Shown piece after piece: positions 34,901 through 42,464 of a DNA stretch of 64,000 nucleotides. The stretch spans positions 1,771,853 to 1,835,852 of the forward strand of contig OX442435.1 in assembly GCA_949361645.1 (NCBI GenBank). The letters run 5' to 3'. Position numbers and translations under genes: made by a program. Below the pieces are notes generated by a model. It worked only from the letters and a program-made list of their open reading frames with translations, searched no databases and had not been told where the DNA came from. How positions within the stretch are numbered: the first letter of the stretch is position 1; every line of letters starts with the position of its first letter. The stretch comes from Spongilla lacustris. Taxonomy: Eukaryota; Porifera; Demospongiae; Spongillida; Spongillidae.

Positions 34901-36862
34901 GTTGGGATGGGTACTAAGTGTTCGTTTGGACTTGGATAGATTGTGACAGGTAGAAGGATATCCAATACATGTAACAGCCTACAGTACTTGTCACAAAGAG
35001 AGTACAAAACCAATATTTTCAGTTTTTCTACAATTGAACATACCAAATTACATTTTTAGAATCAGCATGTATTTCTGCATCACATCATATGAAAACAACA
35101 AAATCACGTGACTTAATGTTTGTGATTTTTATAAATCACTCATCTTTAAGTGTCTATTTATGTGTCTGGAGACCAGTTAAGGCATCAATTTTTTCGGTGC
35201 AAATACAGCAATTTGAGCTACACGCCCCCCTCAGTTATGGAGATCGGTTACTGATCATCATATTTCAGAGGTCTGCTGGGACTAAGGGCTATATGACTGC
35301 AAAAATTTGAGTTAAGCTCCACGTTTTAGGAATCATTTTGCAAATTGCCTGCAGTTGTTATATAATTTTCTATTTGTATGCTGTCGGTATAAAACATATG
35401 TTTTACATAGTAGCGTACAGATGATTGTGATAAGTGACATTGCAAGAATGATTTTAATTATTTACTGCCTTCAATATACAACTATGCACACGGTGTCCAA
35501 TACTAACATGCTTACTACCTAGGCTTTTTCACCCACTATCAAGGAGTAATAAAACCTGATATAGCTCTTTTTTGCGGCAATTGTGCCGGAGCACTGTGTT
35601 GCAATAGCGATGGTCTGTTTGAACTGAAACCTCACGGCTTTTACACTTTATGACATTGATACCTTCAGGTAGGCCTGTGAGGTTTTGAAAACAACTAGTA
35701 CCAGACGTAGATGGACCCAATTCAGGAGTACTGCAGCAACCATTAAAATTTTGATGTCAGAGTGGACAAGAGGTGTAAAAAAAAATCCCATTAGGATAAT
35801 AATTAAAAAAAAAAACTTTAGTATTGATCAATTTAGTTGCCAATAGCGATGGAATAGAAATTGGCATGTAAAAACTACAGGCATTTTGCAATATGATTCC
35901 TAAAAAGTGGAGCTTAACTCAAAATTTTGCAGCCGTATAGCCCTTAGTCCCAGCAGACCTCTTTTATATGATAATCAGTAACCGATCTCCATAACCAATG
36001 GGGGCATGTAGCTCAAATTGCTTACAGAGATGCACCTAGGTGGTGAGCTTGTTTATTGGTTTATATAGATACAAACAAGTTACGTGATTTGTTGTTTTCA
36101 TACCATTGATGAAGAAATACATGCTGATTCTAGTAATGTAATTTCCATCCTTATAACATGTTCTATTGTGGAGATGGTTTTGTGACAAGCAGTGTATATA
36201 TAGATACATCCCATACATAATAACAATTTGCTCTCCTATAATTCTGCTTAGAGGTTCTTGAGAAAGAACTGTATGATTGTGAGAAGTTGGGGGTGGGGAT
36301 AGAGCGTGAAAAAGATTTGAGCCATACTTTGTCAATACATTGTGATACATAAAAGAAAGGAAATTCCTTAAGAAATGATGCATCCACGTGCTGTAAATAG
36401 GATCAGAATCTAAAGATTTTTATGTGTGAGCTAGTCCCATAGTGATTCAGCTACATTTTCCGTCAGGGCAGTAACACCTTATTGTTGCATAAACCGTCAT
36501 ACATTTAACACCTTCTAGCAGTCCAATCACTTTGCTGGTCATGTGCTGCACGTGCAATGACACCTCAGTCCTGCCTAGCTGGGGCCATATCCTATGTGTA
36601 TACTTTCTAGCACCTTCTAGACCAATCACGCTGCACACACATAACAACACCTAAGTCCGCTGCAACGACACTGCTTCTACCTGTCCCAATCAGGACCTCC
36701 GCACAGTTAGCACATTCCGATCGGCTAAGGTGGTTTAATATTATTTATTTCTGTACAATAAATTAACTACTCACCCAGTTTCTTCTTTTTTTCAGCTCTC
36801 AATATTTTCTTCCTTCGATGCGCTGCTGTAAACCTTTTCCTTCTCCCTAGCACTCTTTCCAT
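11392..36862 (-). CDS. Gene A: six-module ubiquitin-like protein with C-terminal pseudokinase-like domain
   Basis: My model joins 15 exons: 36775-36862, 30072-30341, 28447-28695, 25020-25265, 24667-24906, 23985-24227, 23352-23639, 22808-22843, 22438-22476, 21130-21159, 20032-20082, 18701-18760, 15562-15591, 14623-14691 and 11392-12557. All introns are GT/AG and phase 1, and the coding length is 3105 nt (1034 residues plus stop). The order is a basic N-terminus (MERVLGRRKRF..RRKK..EKKKK, nuclear-localisation-like), six modules, a linker of about 105 residues, and the kinase-like domain. No signal peptide or membrane segment is obvious. The modules share F-W-V-C-R, a G turn, a mostly hydrophobic helix, VKFEGK and SPFELSW, compatible with a ubiquitin-like fold of the Crinkler N-terminal type. 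PB1 or RA domains are alternatives. Function is unknown; signalling or regulation through protein binding is an inference. The 6.4-kb first intron is full of repeats and could hide an exon. Confidence 0.7.
12558..14622 (-). other. Gene A intron 14 with poly-C run
   Basis: A 2.07-kb intron. It holds a 19-base poly-C run at 13410-13428 and the TIR element at 13611-14202. Short stretches near 13090-13160 match the corresponding gene B intron (42960-43030), so they predate the duplication. Confidence 0.6.
13611..14202. mobile_element. Non-autonomous DNA transposon with 14-bp perfect TIRs
   Basis: It starts GGTGTTTCACAATC and ends with the exact reverse complement GATTGTGAAACACC. The similarity continues inward for about 50 bp, including CATAAATTAACCACAAACAG against its partner. 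The interior (about 590 bp total) is AT-rich with no transposase frame. A partial inverted copy lies at 39090-39305. No clear target-site duplication was found. Confidence 0.7.
14623..14691 (-). CDS. Gene A linker exon 14
   Basis: A 69-nt exon, acceptor AG at 14692-14693, donor gtaagt at 14617-14622, phase 1-1. It encodes ELDSLANLCSEASSMRKRLK and a short tail. The gene B counterpart at 43413-43481 has the same length, splice sites and phase (ELISLANICSEASSTHKRLK), which supports a real exon. Confidence 0.75.
15562..15591 (-). CDS. Gene A linker exon 13
   Basis: A 30-nt exon, acceptor AG at 15592-15593, donor gtaggt, phase 1-1, encoding GFAKEYYCCE. Gene B has a 39-nt version at 44422-44460 (GLKNGFDLRNCCE) with the same phase and the same CCE ending. 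Confidence 0.6.
16026..16297. mobile_element. Hairpin MITE (family 1), diverged
   Basis: It begins acaagatataaaaatttgat and ends aattagatttttatatcttg followed by tttcact. The halves are imperfect reverse complements, including 'gtaggatttctagacag' against 'ttgtctagaaatcctag'. It is the same family as 34311-34618 but with more mismatches, so it is older. It lies in a gene A intron. Confidence 0.7.
16430..16930. repeat. Dispersed repeat, inverted copy at 31150-31560
   Basis: Long stretches here, such as 'cttcaatcgtgaggaggata' and 'aataaacctcttatccgagc', recur as reverse complement at about 31150-31560. Both are in gene A introns. The family is not identified, and the frames inside are short. 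Confidence 0.5.
16931..18700 (-). other. Gene A intron sequence
   Basis: AT-rich intron. One segment near 17800-17860 matches 44995-45060 of gene B and could be read as GSGELNGK / GSGELIGK, but it does not give a phase-1 exon in both copies. Nothing else is supported. Confidence 0.4.
18701..18760 (-). CDS. Gene A linker exon 12
   Basis: A 60-nt exon, acceptor AG at 18761-18762, donor gtaagt, phase 1-1, encoding DDEIEYVIPMLQEQSEATVT. It is acidic. The gene B equivalent at 45602-45649 is four codons shorter (DKEIEYQIPMLQGTET). Confidence 0.75.
19249..19985. mobile_element. TTAA-flanked non-autonomous DNA transposon
   Basis: The ends are TACCGCGTCCGCGAG and its reverse complement, with TIR similarity of about 70 bp, flanked on both sides by TTAA (19245-19248 and 19986-19989). 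The gene B intron has a single undisturbed TTAA at the matching place (about 46405-46415). TTAA duplications are typical of piggyBac and some Kolobok elements. No transposase is encoded. Confidence 0.75.
20032..20082 (-). CDS. Gene A linker exon 11
   Basis: A 51-nt exon, acceptor AG at 20083-20084, donor gtaaga, phase 1-1, encoding ALRIFLEEFIETELSRL, a probable amphipathic helix. The gene B exon at 46440-46490 has the same length (ALHIFFEVFIKTELSKL). Confidence 0.75.
   Translation of the reverse strand, partial: PCVSFLKNLLRLNCQD
20560..20910 (+). pseudogene. RT-element fragment in gene A intron
   Basis: The plus-strand reading contains EYLVNILREQVVRLSAIAGD followed by a stretch reading TKSYSYLLQRPFSG. 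This resembles the extreme C-terminus of the RT/endonuclease elements (pattern LGRR..VTGD..S.LFQR). It is short and frame-broken. Identification rests on motif memory. Confidence 0.4.
21130..21159 (-). CDS. Gene A linker exon 10
   Basis: A 30-nt exon, acceptor AG at 21160-21161, donor gtaaaa, phase 1-1, encoding GYHWHAEWIK. The aligned place in gene B (about 47326-47346) would give only 19 nt between splice sites, so this exon is not conserved in a usable form there. Confidence 0.5.
21160..22437 (-). other. Gene A intron sequence
   Basis: Intron of 1.3 kb. Parts near 21200-21300 and 22190-22330 are recognisable in gene B (47390-47470 and 48880-48990). No further exon is evident. Confidence 0.4.
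22438..22476 (-). CDS. Gene A linker exon 9
   Basis: A 39-nt exon, acceptor AG at 22477-22478, donor gtaagt, phase 1-1, encoding EKSTTQESHVESS, a polar, serine/threonine-rich linker. In gene B the aligned exon is disrupted by the MITE at 49096-49227. Confidence 0.6.
22600..22680. repeat. Simple CCCA/CCAA-rich repeat
   Basis: An irregular microsatellite of (ccac)(ccaac)(ccgt) units in a gene A intron. It gives a threonine/proline-rich chance frame and is not coding. Confidence 0.6.
22808..22843 (-). CDS. Gene A linker exon 8
   Basis: A 36-nt exon, acceptor AG at 22844-22845, donor gtaagc, phase 1-1, encoding DDEPIVPSKFAQ. Gene B has the identical peptide at 49555-49590, strong evidence that this micro-exon is under constraint. 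Confidence 0.8.
23352..23639 (-). CDS. Gene A module 6 exon (ubiquitin-like)
   Basis: A 288-nt exon, acceptor AG at 23640-23641, donor GT at 23350-23351, phase 1-1. The module starts DYDEFQVCRNVNGKCSSAEV and ends VPFELIW. It is the longest module because of an insertion (around ILADDNSARRQ) between helix and third strand. Gene B's version is five codons shorter at this place, so the loop is variable. Confidence 0.8.
23985..24227 (-). CDS. Gene A module 5 exon (ubiquitin-like)
   Basis: A 243-nt exon, acceptor AG at 24228-24229, donor GT at 23983-23984, phase 1-1. DMKKFWVCRVCSGERFSVTE leads into EVEIEESRTIADLKRTAV. This is the module that most resembles the Crinkler/ubiquitin-like pattern of strand, strand, 'T-x-x-D-L-K' helix, strand with FEGK, and PIELSW. 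Confidence 0.8.
24667..24906 (-). CDS. Gene A module 4 exon (ubiquitin-like)
   Basis: A 240-nt exon, acceptor AG at 24907-24908, donor GT at 24665-24666, phase 1-1. It begins EDSFFVCHWANGLKSLIDV and contains VTVKLEGKEIEKSTKL. The final codon split is TGG A|gt rather than TGG G|gt as in the other copies, so the residue at the junction becomes Asn. Confidence 0.8.
25020..25265 (-). CDS. Gene A module 3 exon (ubiquitin-like)
   Basis: A 246-nt exon, acceptor AG at 25266-25267, donor GT at 25018-25019, phase 1-1. It begins GTEEFWVCQECNGEHKSIT and contains VAVKFEGKKVDTSS. Cysteines are frequent (CQEC near the start, C..LVLCW at the end). A 113-bp intron separates it from module 4. Confidence 0.8.
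26215..27500 (-). pseudogene. RT/restriction-like endonuclease element (type 2), decayed, in gene A intron
   Basis: Reading the minus strand, about 27490-27040 contains AWYMDDGVLAG (the RT YxDD box) and LDILGGPIGD. About 26790-26240 contains the zinc-finger-to-endonuclease segment (TCRHGGDVVIHHN, then NHQRPADLLVTGW). Many stops and shifts break it. The intron sequence it interrupts is continuous in gene B and copy C (near 55110-55150 and 8165-8205), so it inserted into gene A after duplication. Confidence 0.6.
28033..28232. mobile_element. Hairpin MITE (family 1)
   Basis: The left arm 'ttggtggtatataggatttg' through 'aagggaacaagggatcaa' is repeated inverted as 'ttgatcccttgttcccttcc'. The left end is nearly identical to the MITE at 8780, but the inner halves differ. 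It lies in a gene A intron between modules 3 and 2. Confidence 0.7.
28447..28695 (-). CDS. Gene A module 2 exon (ubiquitin-like)
   Basis: A 249-nt exon, acceptor AG at 28696-28697, donor GT at 28445-28446, phase 1-1. It encodes DEFGFWACREINGRNYALTE through SSPFVLVY. Relative to copies B and C it has FGFWA for EFWV near the first strand. Confidence 0.8.
28713..28790. repeat. Perfect 39-bp tandem duplication
   Basis: Two identical 39-bp units (28713-28751 and 28752-28790), beginning ataacacatgtaagtatgga, lie in the intron just upstream of the module-2 acceptor. The identity implies a recent duplication. Confidence 0.9.
28800..30071 (-). other. Gene A intron between modules 1 and 2
   Basis: About 1.3 kb of intron. 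A GC-richer patch at 28975-29380 has no recognised coding content. The part from about 29790 on is shared with gene B (near 58265). Confidence 0.4.
30072..30341 (-). CDS. Gene A module 1 exon (ubiquitin-like)
   Basis: A 270-nt exon, acceptor AG at 30342-30343, donor gttagt, phase 1-1. It encodes DMESFWVCRVLNGQRLLVTQ through SPFELSY. An ATG lies two bases inside the exon and could serve as an alternative start, but the acceptor and phase match the other module exons and the upstream first exon. Confidence 0.8.
30660..30960 (+). pseudogene. Tail of type-1 RT element
   Basis: The stretch 'gggttcaagcagtgagcctc' through 'gcagaagtgggatgggattt' matches the 3' end of the fragment at 10985-11110. It is non-coding debris in gene A's first intron. 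Confidence 0.5.
31150..31560. repeat. Inverted partner of the 16430-16930 repeat
   Basis: It is a reverse-complement match to the 16.4-16.9 kb repeat, including 'ataagaggtttattgcactg'. It lies in the first intron of gene A. Confidence 0.5.
31793..32044 (+). other. Possible transposon ORF fragment
   Basis: Lysine/arginine-rich frames here (CDRKRYKADF in one frame, then GKKDSVKAYYDQNREI in another) look like the repeated RKRYxADPEKK..SVKAYY pattern of some invertebrate transposon proteins. The reading changes frame near 31870. Weak. Confidence 0.3.
32520..33560. repeat. 1-kb pyrimidine-rich minisatellite
   Basis: The plus strand is almost entirely C/T. From about 33117 to 33305 it is a tandem array of a 26-bp unit (cccttcccctctccccctt + cacttat). 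From 33305 to 33520 it is an array of a 39-bp unit that adds 'cccatcctccctt'. Earlier sequence is irregular. The long proline/serine frames (32424-33714) are a by-product of lacking purines, not a gene. Confidence 0.9.
34311..34618. mobile_element. Hairpin MITE (family 1), best-preserved member
   Basis: The arms are about 140 bp. The left end is gtgaaacaagatataaaaat and the right end is its near-exact inverse (tttttatatcttgttca). The centre is near 34465. The high arm identity suggests it is the youngest of the four copies. Non-coding. Confidence 0.85.
35058..36132. mobile_element. DNA transposon with long TIRs, gene A only
   Basis: The ends are TAGAATCAGCATGTATTTC and the reverse complement GAAATACATGCTGATTCTA. 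Inverted similarity extends inward nearly 300 bp, including 'gagttaagctccac' against 'gtggagcttaactc'. The interior (35520-35730) has a 63-codon minus frame with SVQTD. It is absent from the matching gene B interval (61150-61400). Confidence 0.7.
36775..36862 (-). CDS. Gene A first coding exon, basic N-terminus
   Basis: The ATG at 36860-36862 is followed by 29 codons and a phase-1 donor (CTGG|gtgagt). The peptide MERVLGRRKRFTAAHRRKK followed by ILRAEKKKK has three basic clusters that could act as a nuclear localisation signal. There is no hydrophobic signal sequence. Joining this donor to the module-1 acceptor keeps the whole frame open to the stop at 11392. Gene B retains only the 3' part of this exon. 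Confidence 0.6.
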
Positions 36863-36979
36863 TCCGGTATTGAACTCAATAGTTAATAATCAATCCGTGG
36901 CAAATATTTAATAGTCACGTGACATCGCAAATAATCATAATTTAGAATTTAGAATGCGTAGGAGGGTCAAGACTCAAGT

Positions 36980-37085
36980 GTGTGTGTGTGTGTGGGGGGG
37001 GGAGGGAGGGTCAAGTGTGTGTGTGGTGAGAGGGAGGGTCAAGTGTGTGTGTGTGGGGGGGGGGGAGGGAGGGGAGTAAAAACAC
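36980..37085. repeat. (GT)n and G-rich tracts upstream of gene A
   Basis: Repeated 'gtgtgtgtgtgtg' followed by runs of 8-10 G occur three times. They lie 120-220 bp upstream of the gene A start and could form G-quadruplex structures. A promoter role is unproven. Confidence 0.5.
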
Positions 37086-37099
37086 TGGAGGGGGGTGTC

Positions 37100-38061
37100 C
37101 CCTTTGTGGTAGGATACCGGGGGTTGGGTACTGTAAACAATACTGCTTAGCTATGAGCAGGGTTGCCGAAAGTCAGGCCGGGATCCGGCCTGAAGCGATT
37201 AATATGTATAGATAGTATGCACAGAGACTGGAAACGAGGTACAGTCTAATGTTGAATAATTCTACATGTATGGCGGCGAAAGGGAATTATTATACTGGTG
37301 GAGCCAGGATTTTATTGTAGGGGGGAGGGGGGGGGGGGGGGGGGGGCAACATAAGTTAAAGGGAGGGAAGGGACACGCCTTCCCCCCCAGCAAAGGGATA
37401 TGGGGACTGGGGAGCGCTGTGAGCTCATCCATTGCGGTCTGGGGCTCCGCCCCGGCCGCTTTGCTACTTTTGCAATTTTTGACTCATAGCATAAGTGCTT
37501 ACTAATGGATAGGTAATAATTACTTGCTTCCAGACTTTCTTGTAGTCTCGCAAACCAAATACTTTGTCCCAGTCCATTTTACTGATATCGGGCCGTGCAA
37601 ATTGAAATATCGATAGGACTCTGTAGTGATATGAACCAATATTATCTACATGTAGGCCAGCCGAATCGAACATCACTGCTTTACATGCCGCTACCTCGGG
37701 TGTCTTCAAATCCAAACTTGGTTAACGTAGTAACGCAAGTGCACCCTGTACCCTTGTATTATGGATGTCGGATAAATGCATATGAAATTGAATGGAACGA
37801 CTAATTATGATTAATAATACTTTGTCCCAGTCCATTATATTTTCGGGCCGTGCAAATTTCATTTATCCGACATCCATAATACAGGGGTGCACTTCGCTAT
37901 GTATTAAACTTCAAGAGCTGAGTGACGCGTTTGACAAAGGTACATACAGGCATGTGCACACATTAACGCACTGTGTTAGTGTTATTAGGGGGAGGGTCTA
38001 TGCCACATTGACACATATTAGGCGGGACCAAGCACTGACGTCACTGTGCATGTTGAAATCG

Positions 38062-38098
<37 letters not shown>

Positions 38099-39756
38099 GG
38101 CCTAGCTCCGCCACTGCGTGTTTCGTGCATTTTGTAGTAACGTTTTAATTTTTTGGAGCGCAAGCTGCGGGGTGGAGCCGGTGGGAAAGCTAATAACTCT
38201 TTAGAAAACGAGTCATTTAAAATAAGCTAATAATATACTTGTCAAGTCCCATACTTAGTAGGCGTTGGTAGCGGGCGGACAAATAGCAACGTGTTTTTCA
38301 GTGAAAAAAATGCTTGAAACATGCATAATTGCCATCGCCCAGTTGCTGTGCATACTATATATTATTCATAACCTTACTTCATCTCTACGCGTGCATGCCT
38401 AGCTTTGACTGCCTGGCGAGAGCCTGTGAATCCACTTCAGCTACTCCCCTTTTATCATCTGTGCTTCAGATCACCTAGTCTCGTATCCAGACCCAGATTT
38501 TCACAGCAGCGGATGGATACGTATATAGAACGCCGTTTGTTATCAGTAGTCATTGCAATAATAATAACATGTTACTCGTCCAGTTGAAAAAGCTTTGGTT
38601 TCTTTGGCTATCCTTGGGCAAATCTTGGCTAGCGTTAGAGATTCGTTTGCTAGCGTTACGTCGATTCGTTGGCTAGCGGTTGTGAATTCGAATCGTCGTT
38701 AGTTAGCTCTTGGGAATGTCACGCGAAAATTGGTCCGGGTTCAGTGGGGGACCTTTTGCCTCTGCACAAGCCAAGGCTATAGAATAGTGTTGTGAGTGGG
38801 AGTGAAACGACCTGAAGGCACATGATTGCTGAGCGGAGTAGAGAAAAAGTCAGCTTGTACCGTAACCAAAAAAGAGTGGTAGAATCTTTTGTCAGCAATT
38901 AAGGATGCTATTCTCTTGTAGGCTGTGGTTGCTATTGGACCCATTTCATTTTCCTTGATGTGGTTATATAAGTGTTAATTTCACAGAACTATTTTTGTCT
39001 AAGTGTATATCAGATATTTTTGTCTAAGTGTATATTCAGTAATATGTTTAATTGTCCTTCCAAATACATAATAAATAAATAAATAAATAAGTAAAACTTG
39101 ATTTAGGGGCTATTGTATCTTGATTTAGTGGTTTGAAATTCAGCAAGTTATTGTTATTAAAATTTTGGAGCTTTTGAATGACTCTAAAATGATATGTTTT
39201 TGATTAGGCGTTATTAATTCGTTCTTGTTCATTTTAATTTCTTGGATTTTATTTTTAAAATTAATGTTTTGTTTACATCAAAATTTAAGCCCGCATCATC
39301 ATAGCATTTAGCAACAATTATTAGTGAACTGTGAGGCCAGAGGAGCATCACATCAAATCTATCACTGATCTCCGATAAATACCACCTTACTTACAGTACA
39401 AGTCATGTCTATGTTGGCTGAGTTTCTCCCTCCTCCACTAAGCTTTCATGTGCATTAGGGGTTCGAGATCTTCTATGTTTCACCCTGTCCACCATGCAGC
39501 AGGCCATCCATTCTTGATTGGAGAACTAGAAGACATTGAGTTTGCCTCTACAGAGGGTAAAGTGTATCGACCTATAGCTCGTTTGTCACTTTTATTCTCT
39601 ACATTTTTATGATGTTTTATTTGTTGTATATCTATAACTATAGGTAAAAAAAAATTCATCTTTCAAAACTCAATTGATTAACAAATGCACATGAACAGAG
39701 CATAGGGAATAATACTGGTGATATCAATTACAAGGGCAACACTTAAAAAAAAAAAC
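37100..39756. other. Spacer between genes A and B
   Basis: It holds G-runs (37319-37346; 35 G at 38063-38097) and an imperfect inverted repeat at 37560-37895 ('tactttgtcccagtccatt' twice; 'tattatggatgtcggataaa' and its inverse). It also has a GC-rich patch with 'ggtctggggctccgccccgg' and an (AAAT)n run at 39069-39091. No gene is supported. Confidence 0.5.
39090..39305 (-). mobile_element. Partial inverted copy of the 13611 DNA transposon
   Basis: 'ttgatttaggggctattgta' and 'attttggagcttttgaatga' are the reverse complement of sequence at about 13790-13920. The TIR ends are missing. It is a truncated relic downstream of gene B. Confidence 0.5.
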
Positions 39757-40910
39757 TCAGTTGCTGGTTAAAGTGTTGAGTAACTGTCCATAACTGAAAG
39801 ACACACTGCCATCATAGTAATATTCCACTTCTTCTAAGTACTTGGGATCATCTATACTCTCACATTCCTTCATGATAAGCATGTACTTCACTAGGTTCTC
39901 AGGTTCTTTGACTTCCTTATAATTACAAAGATCAACATCTTTCTTAATATTCCACTGGTACAGAACATTTAAGGTATAGCCTAGTTCAACCAGATCATGC
40001 TCTGCACATGTGCGGTTAGAGCATGATTGAGATGCAAAATAAGGAGTAAAACAATATCTTCTATCCCCAGGATCAACCATGTGATCCATGTCAATGAGGT
40101 AGTACTGACCTGTCTTAGGGTCAGCAAGTATGTTGTCTGGTTTGATATTACAGTGAATAGCAATCTGGTGCATCTTCTGCAATATTTGTAACATCTGCAC
40201 CCCAACCTTTTGGTAGTCATCATCACTTTTTAAGGACCGAAGAACTTGCATTGTCATCACAGGTTTATTGCAGAAGTAAAATCTGTCATCAAACACTGGA
40301 CATGGTACTCCAACTTTTTTTAGTTTGGACCAATTTTCTATCTCCTGTTCTATTTGTTCTGGATTATCTGTCCACTTGATAACTCTATGATTTTCAGCAT
40401 TGCCCCAGTTGTATATTTCATAATCACTGTCATGGGAGCAGAGGTAAGTGAGATACACATGCTGATTACCAGAAATAGAGATACATTTGATGAAATAAAG
40501 TCTGTCTCCTTTTACATTTTCTGCATACAAATCATGAATATCACATATTCCATTTTGAAAATTTGGAAATCTATAAAAGAAATGCAATTCATTAATAAAG
40601 TAGAGAAAGTGCATTTTGTTATTATTCCAATCCTTGAAGTAGAAGCAGTAGTCAGTTGGAGGACCAGGTGGAGGGTTATCTCTCAACATTTTCCTCATGG
40701 CCGATATTTCAGTTGGAGATGAAAGAGGATTTGCATACTTATATGCTTCAAGAGCAGCTGTTACTCTTGTTCTTACTAACAGCAGCTGTTGCTGTTCTGT
40801 GGCCAAACACAGAACATATCGCCACAGCAAAAAGCACAAATAGTCTTTGGAACCAAATTGAAAGAAACTGATACACAGTAGGCAACATTGATCTTCCAGT
40901 ACAGAGTGAG
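39757..40910 (-). CDS. Gene B terminal exon: protein-kinase-like domain
   Basis: A 1154-nt last exon, acceptor tgcag at 40911-40915, with the stop at 39757-39759. It is closely similar to the gene A exon up to the last 30 residues, which diverge. It keeps HRVIKW (lysine), EQEIENW, IHCNIKPDNIL (Asn for the catalytic Asp, codon 40147-40149), YLIDMDHM, TPYFASQ and DLVELGY. Both paralogues therefore share the same catalytic-loop change, which must predate their duplication. Confidence 0.8.
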
Positions 40911-42415
40911 CTGCAGCCAGAAAAGATATTCGACTTTGATTCACGTAAAACTGTTTCACATAGTTATAATAATAATACTAACAATAAACAAATCAAAAGA
41001 GAACAACGAAGTTGGTATTATTGAAAGTAAACCGTGATAACAATATCGAGGATATACAGAAACTATAATAATAATAATCATCATCATATTTGTAGTATCA
41101 ATTATTATTAAAAATAATAATAATAATAATAATAATTAAATAATAATAATAATAATAATAATAATTTCATTACATAACACAATTAAGTTTAATACTCAAG
41201 AAGGGGAGCACGGGCACATCTGAGGAGGATGGCTCTTGCATTCTGCCTCATCAGTGTGACAGCCAGCAGGCAGTACATTTGGCACAGTGCCTCAGTTTCA
41301 CAGATTCCCACTTGCATAGCTAGCCTCTTGCTCAATCTAGAGTAGCATTCTTTGGCTTCACATCCCCAACCACCATAGACTTCCACCACTAATGGAATAC
41401 ATGTCCAGCCCAACCTTGCACACATCTGATCATTCTTGGCATGCTTTTCAATCTCACCAACCTCTGCAGAGTTGCCTGAAGCCAAACTCGCTTCCAGAAT
41501 CAAGTCCGTATTAAGCAGATGAATGACTTTCAGGTCAAAAGCTGCAGGGTTGGAGAGGGACCAGTTTGGCACCAGCACATCAGCTGGCCTAGAAAAGTCT
41601 ATGCCTGGACCTTTCTCCAGTTGAGGAGATAAGCATGCTTTGGAGCACAGGTTGGCAACACAGTCTCTCAGCTTATTGTGCCGTGCAATGACATCCCCTC
41701 CAGAACGACATGTAAGGGCGTGGTGGCAATCTGGATCAAGGGCACTTGAGCAGAAGGGACATTTACTGTCAGCTGAGAAGACAGGTAGACCTAGCCACCA
41801 TTTTAATAGGACTTGCATCTCTAATATAATAGAATAATAATTTCCGCGCGCGGTTGGGCAGTGCTACTTTTGAGTCTCATCTGCTTACTATCCTTGTTCC
41901 TTGGACCAAACTCTTGCTTCTACCATTGGTACATGTAGGCTGGCCACCTCACGCTACTTGCCATCTTTGGCCGAAGCCACGATGTATGTGCAGAGTGCGC
42001 TCTTTTTGGAAAACGTCTTTCAGGATGGCTGGACTTTGCGTTTGGGTGACGGGGCTGAGGAGTTGACTCCGGGAGTGGCCACGAAAAGGGAGGAATCCCC
42101 TCTACCGATTAGGGCTACGCAAGGAGAACAGGACTCCAAGGCTGTCTCCGAAGACCACGTGTATTTCTTTAAAAACCACCGAAGTCGGACGAGACTAGAC
42201 CTGGCGCTTTGTCGAGGCATCTGATGGTGCAGTGGGAGGGTGAAGGATGGCTTCCTTTTTGTGTGTATTGTGTATGTATAGCTGGTTATATATAATGTAG
42301 GCCTACAGTAGTGTGGTTCGTATGTAATAATAATAATAATAGTCTTATCATACATTTTTGTTTCATTGTATTATTATTATTATTAATCAAGATAAATAAA
42401 TACATAAACAAATAA

Positions 42416-42464
<49 letters not shown>

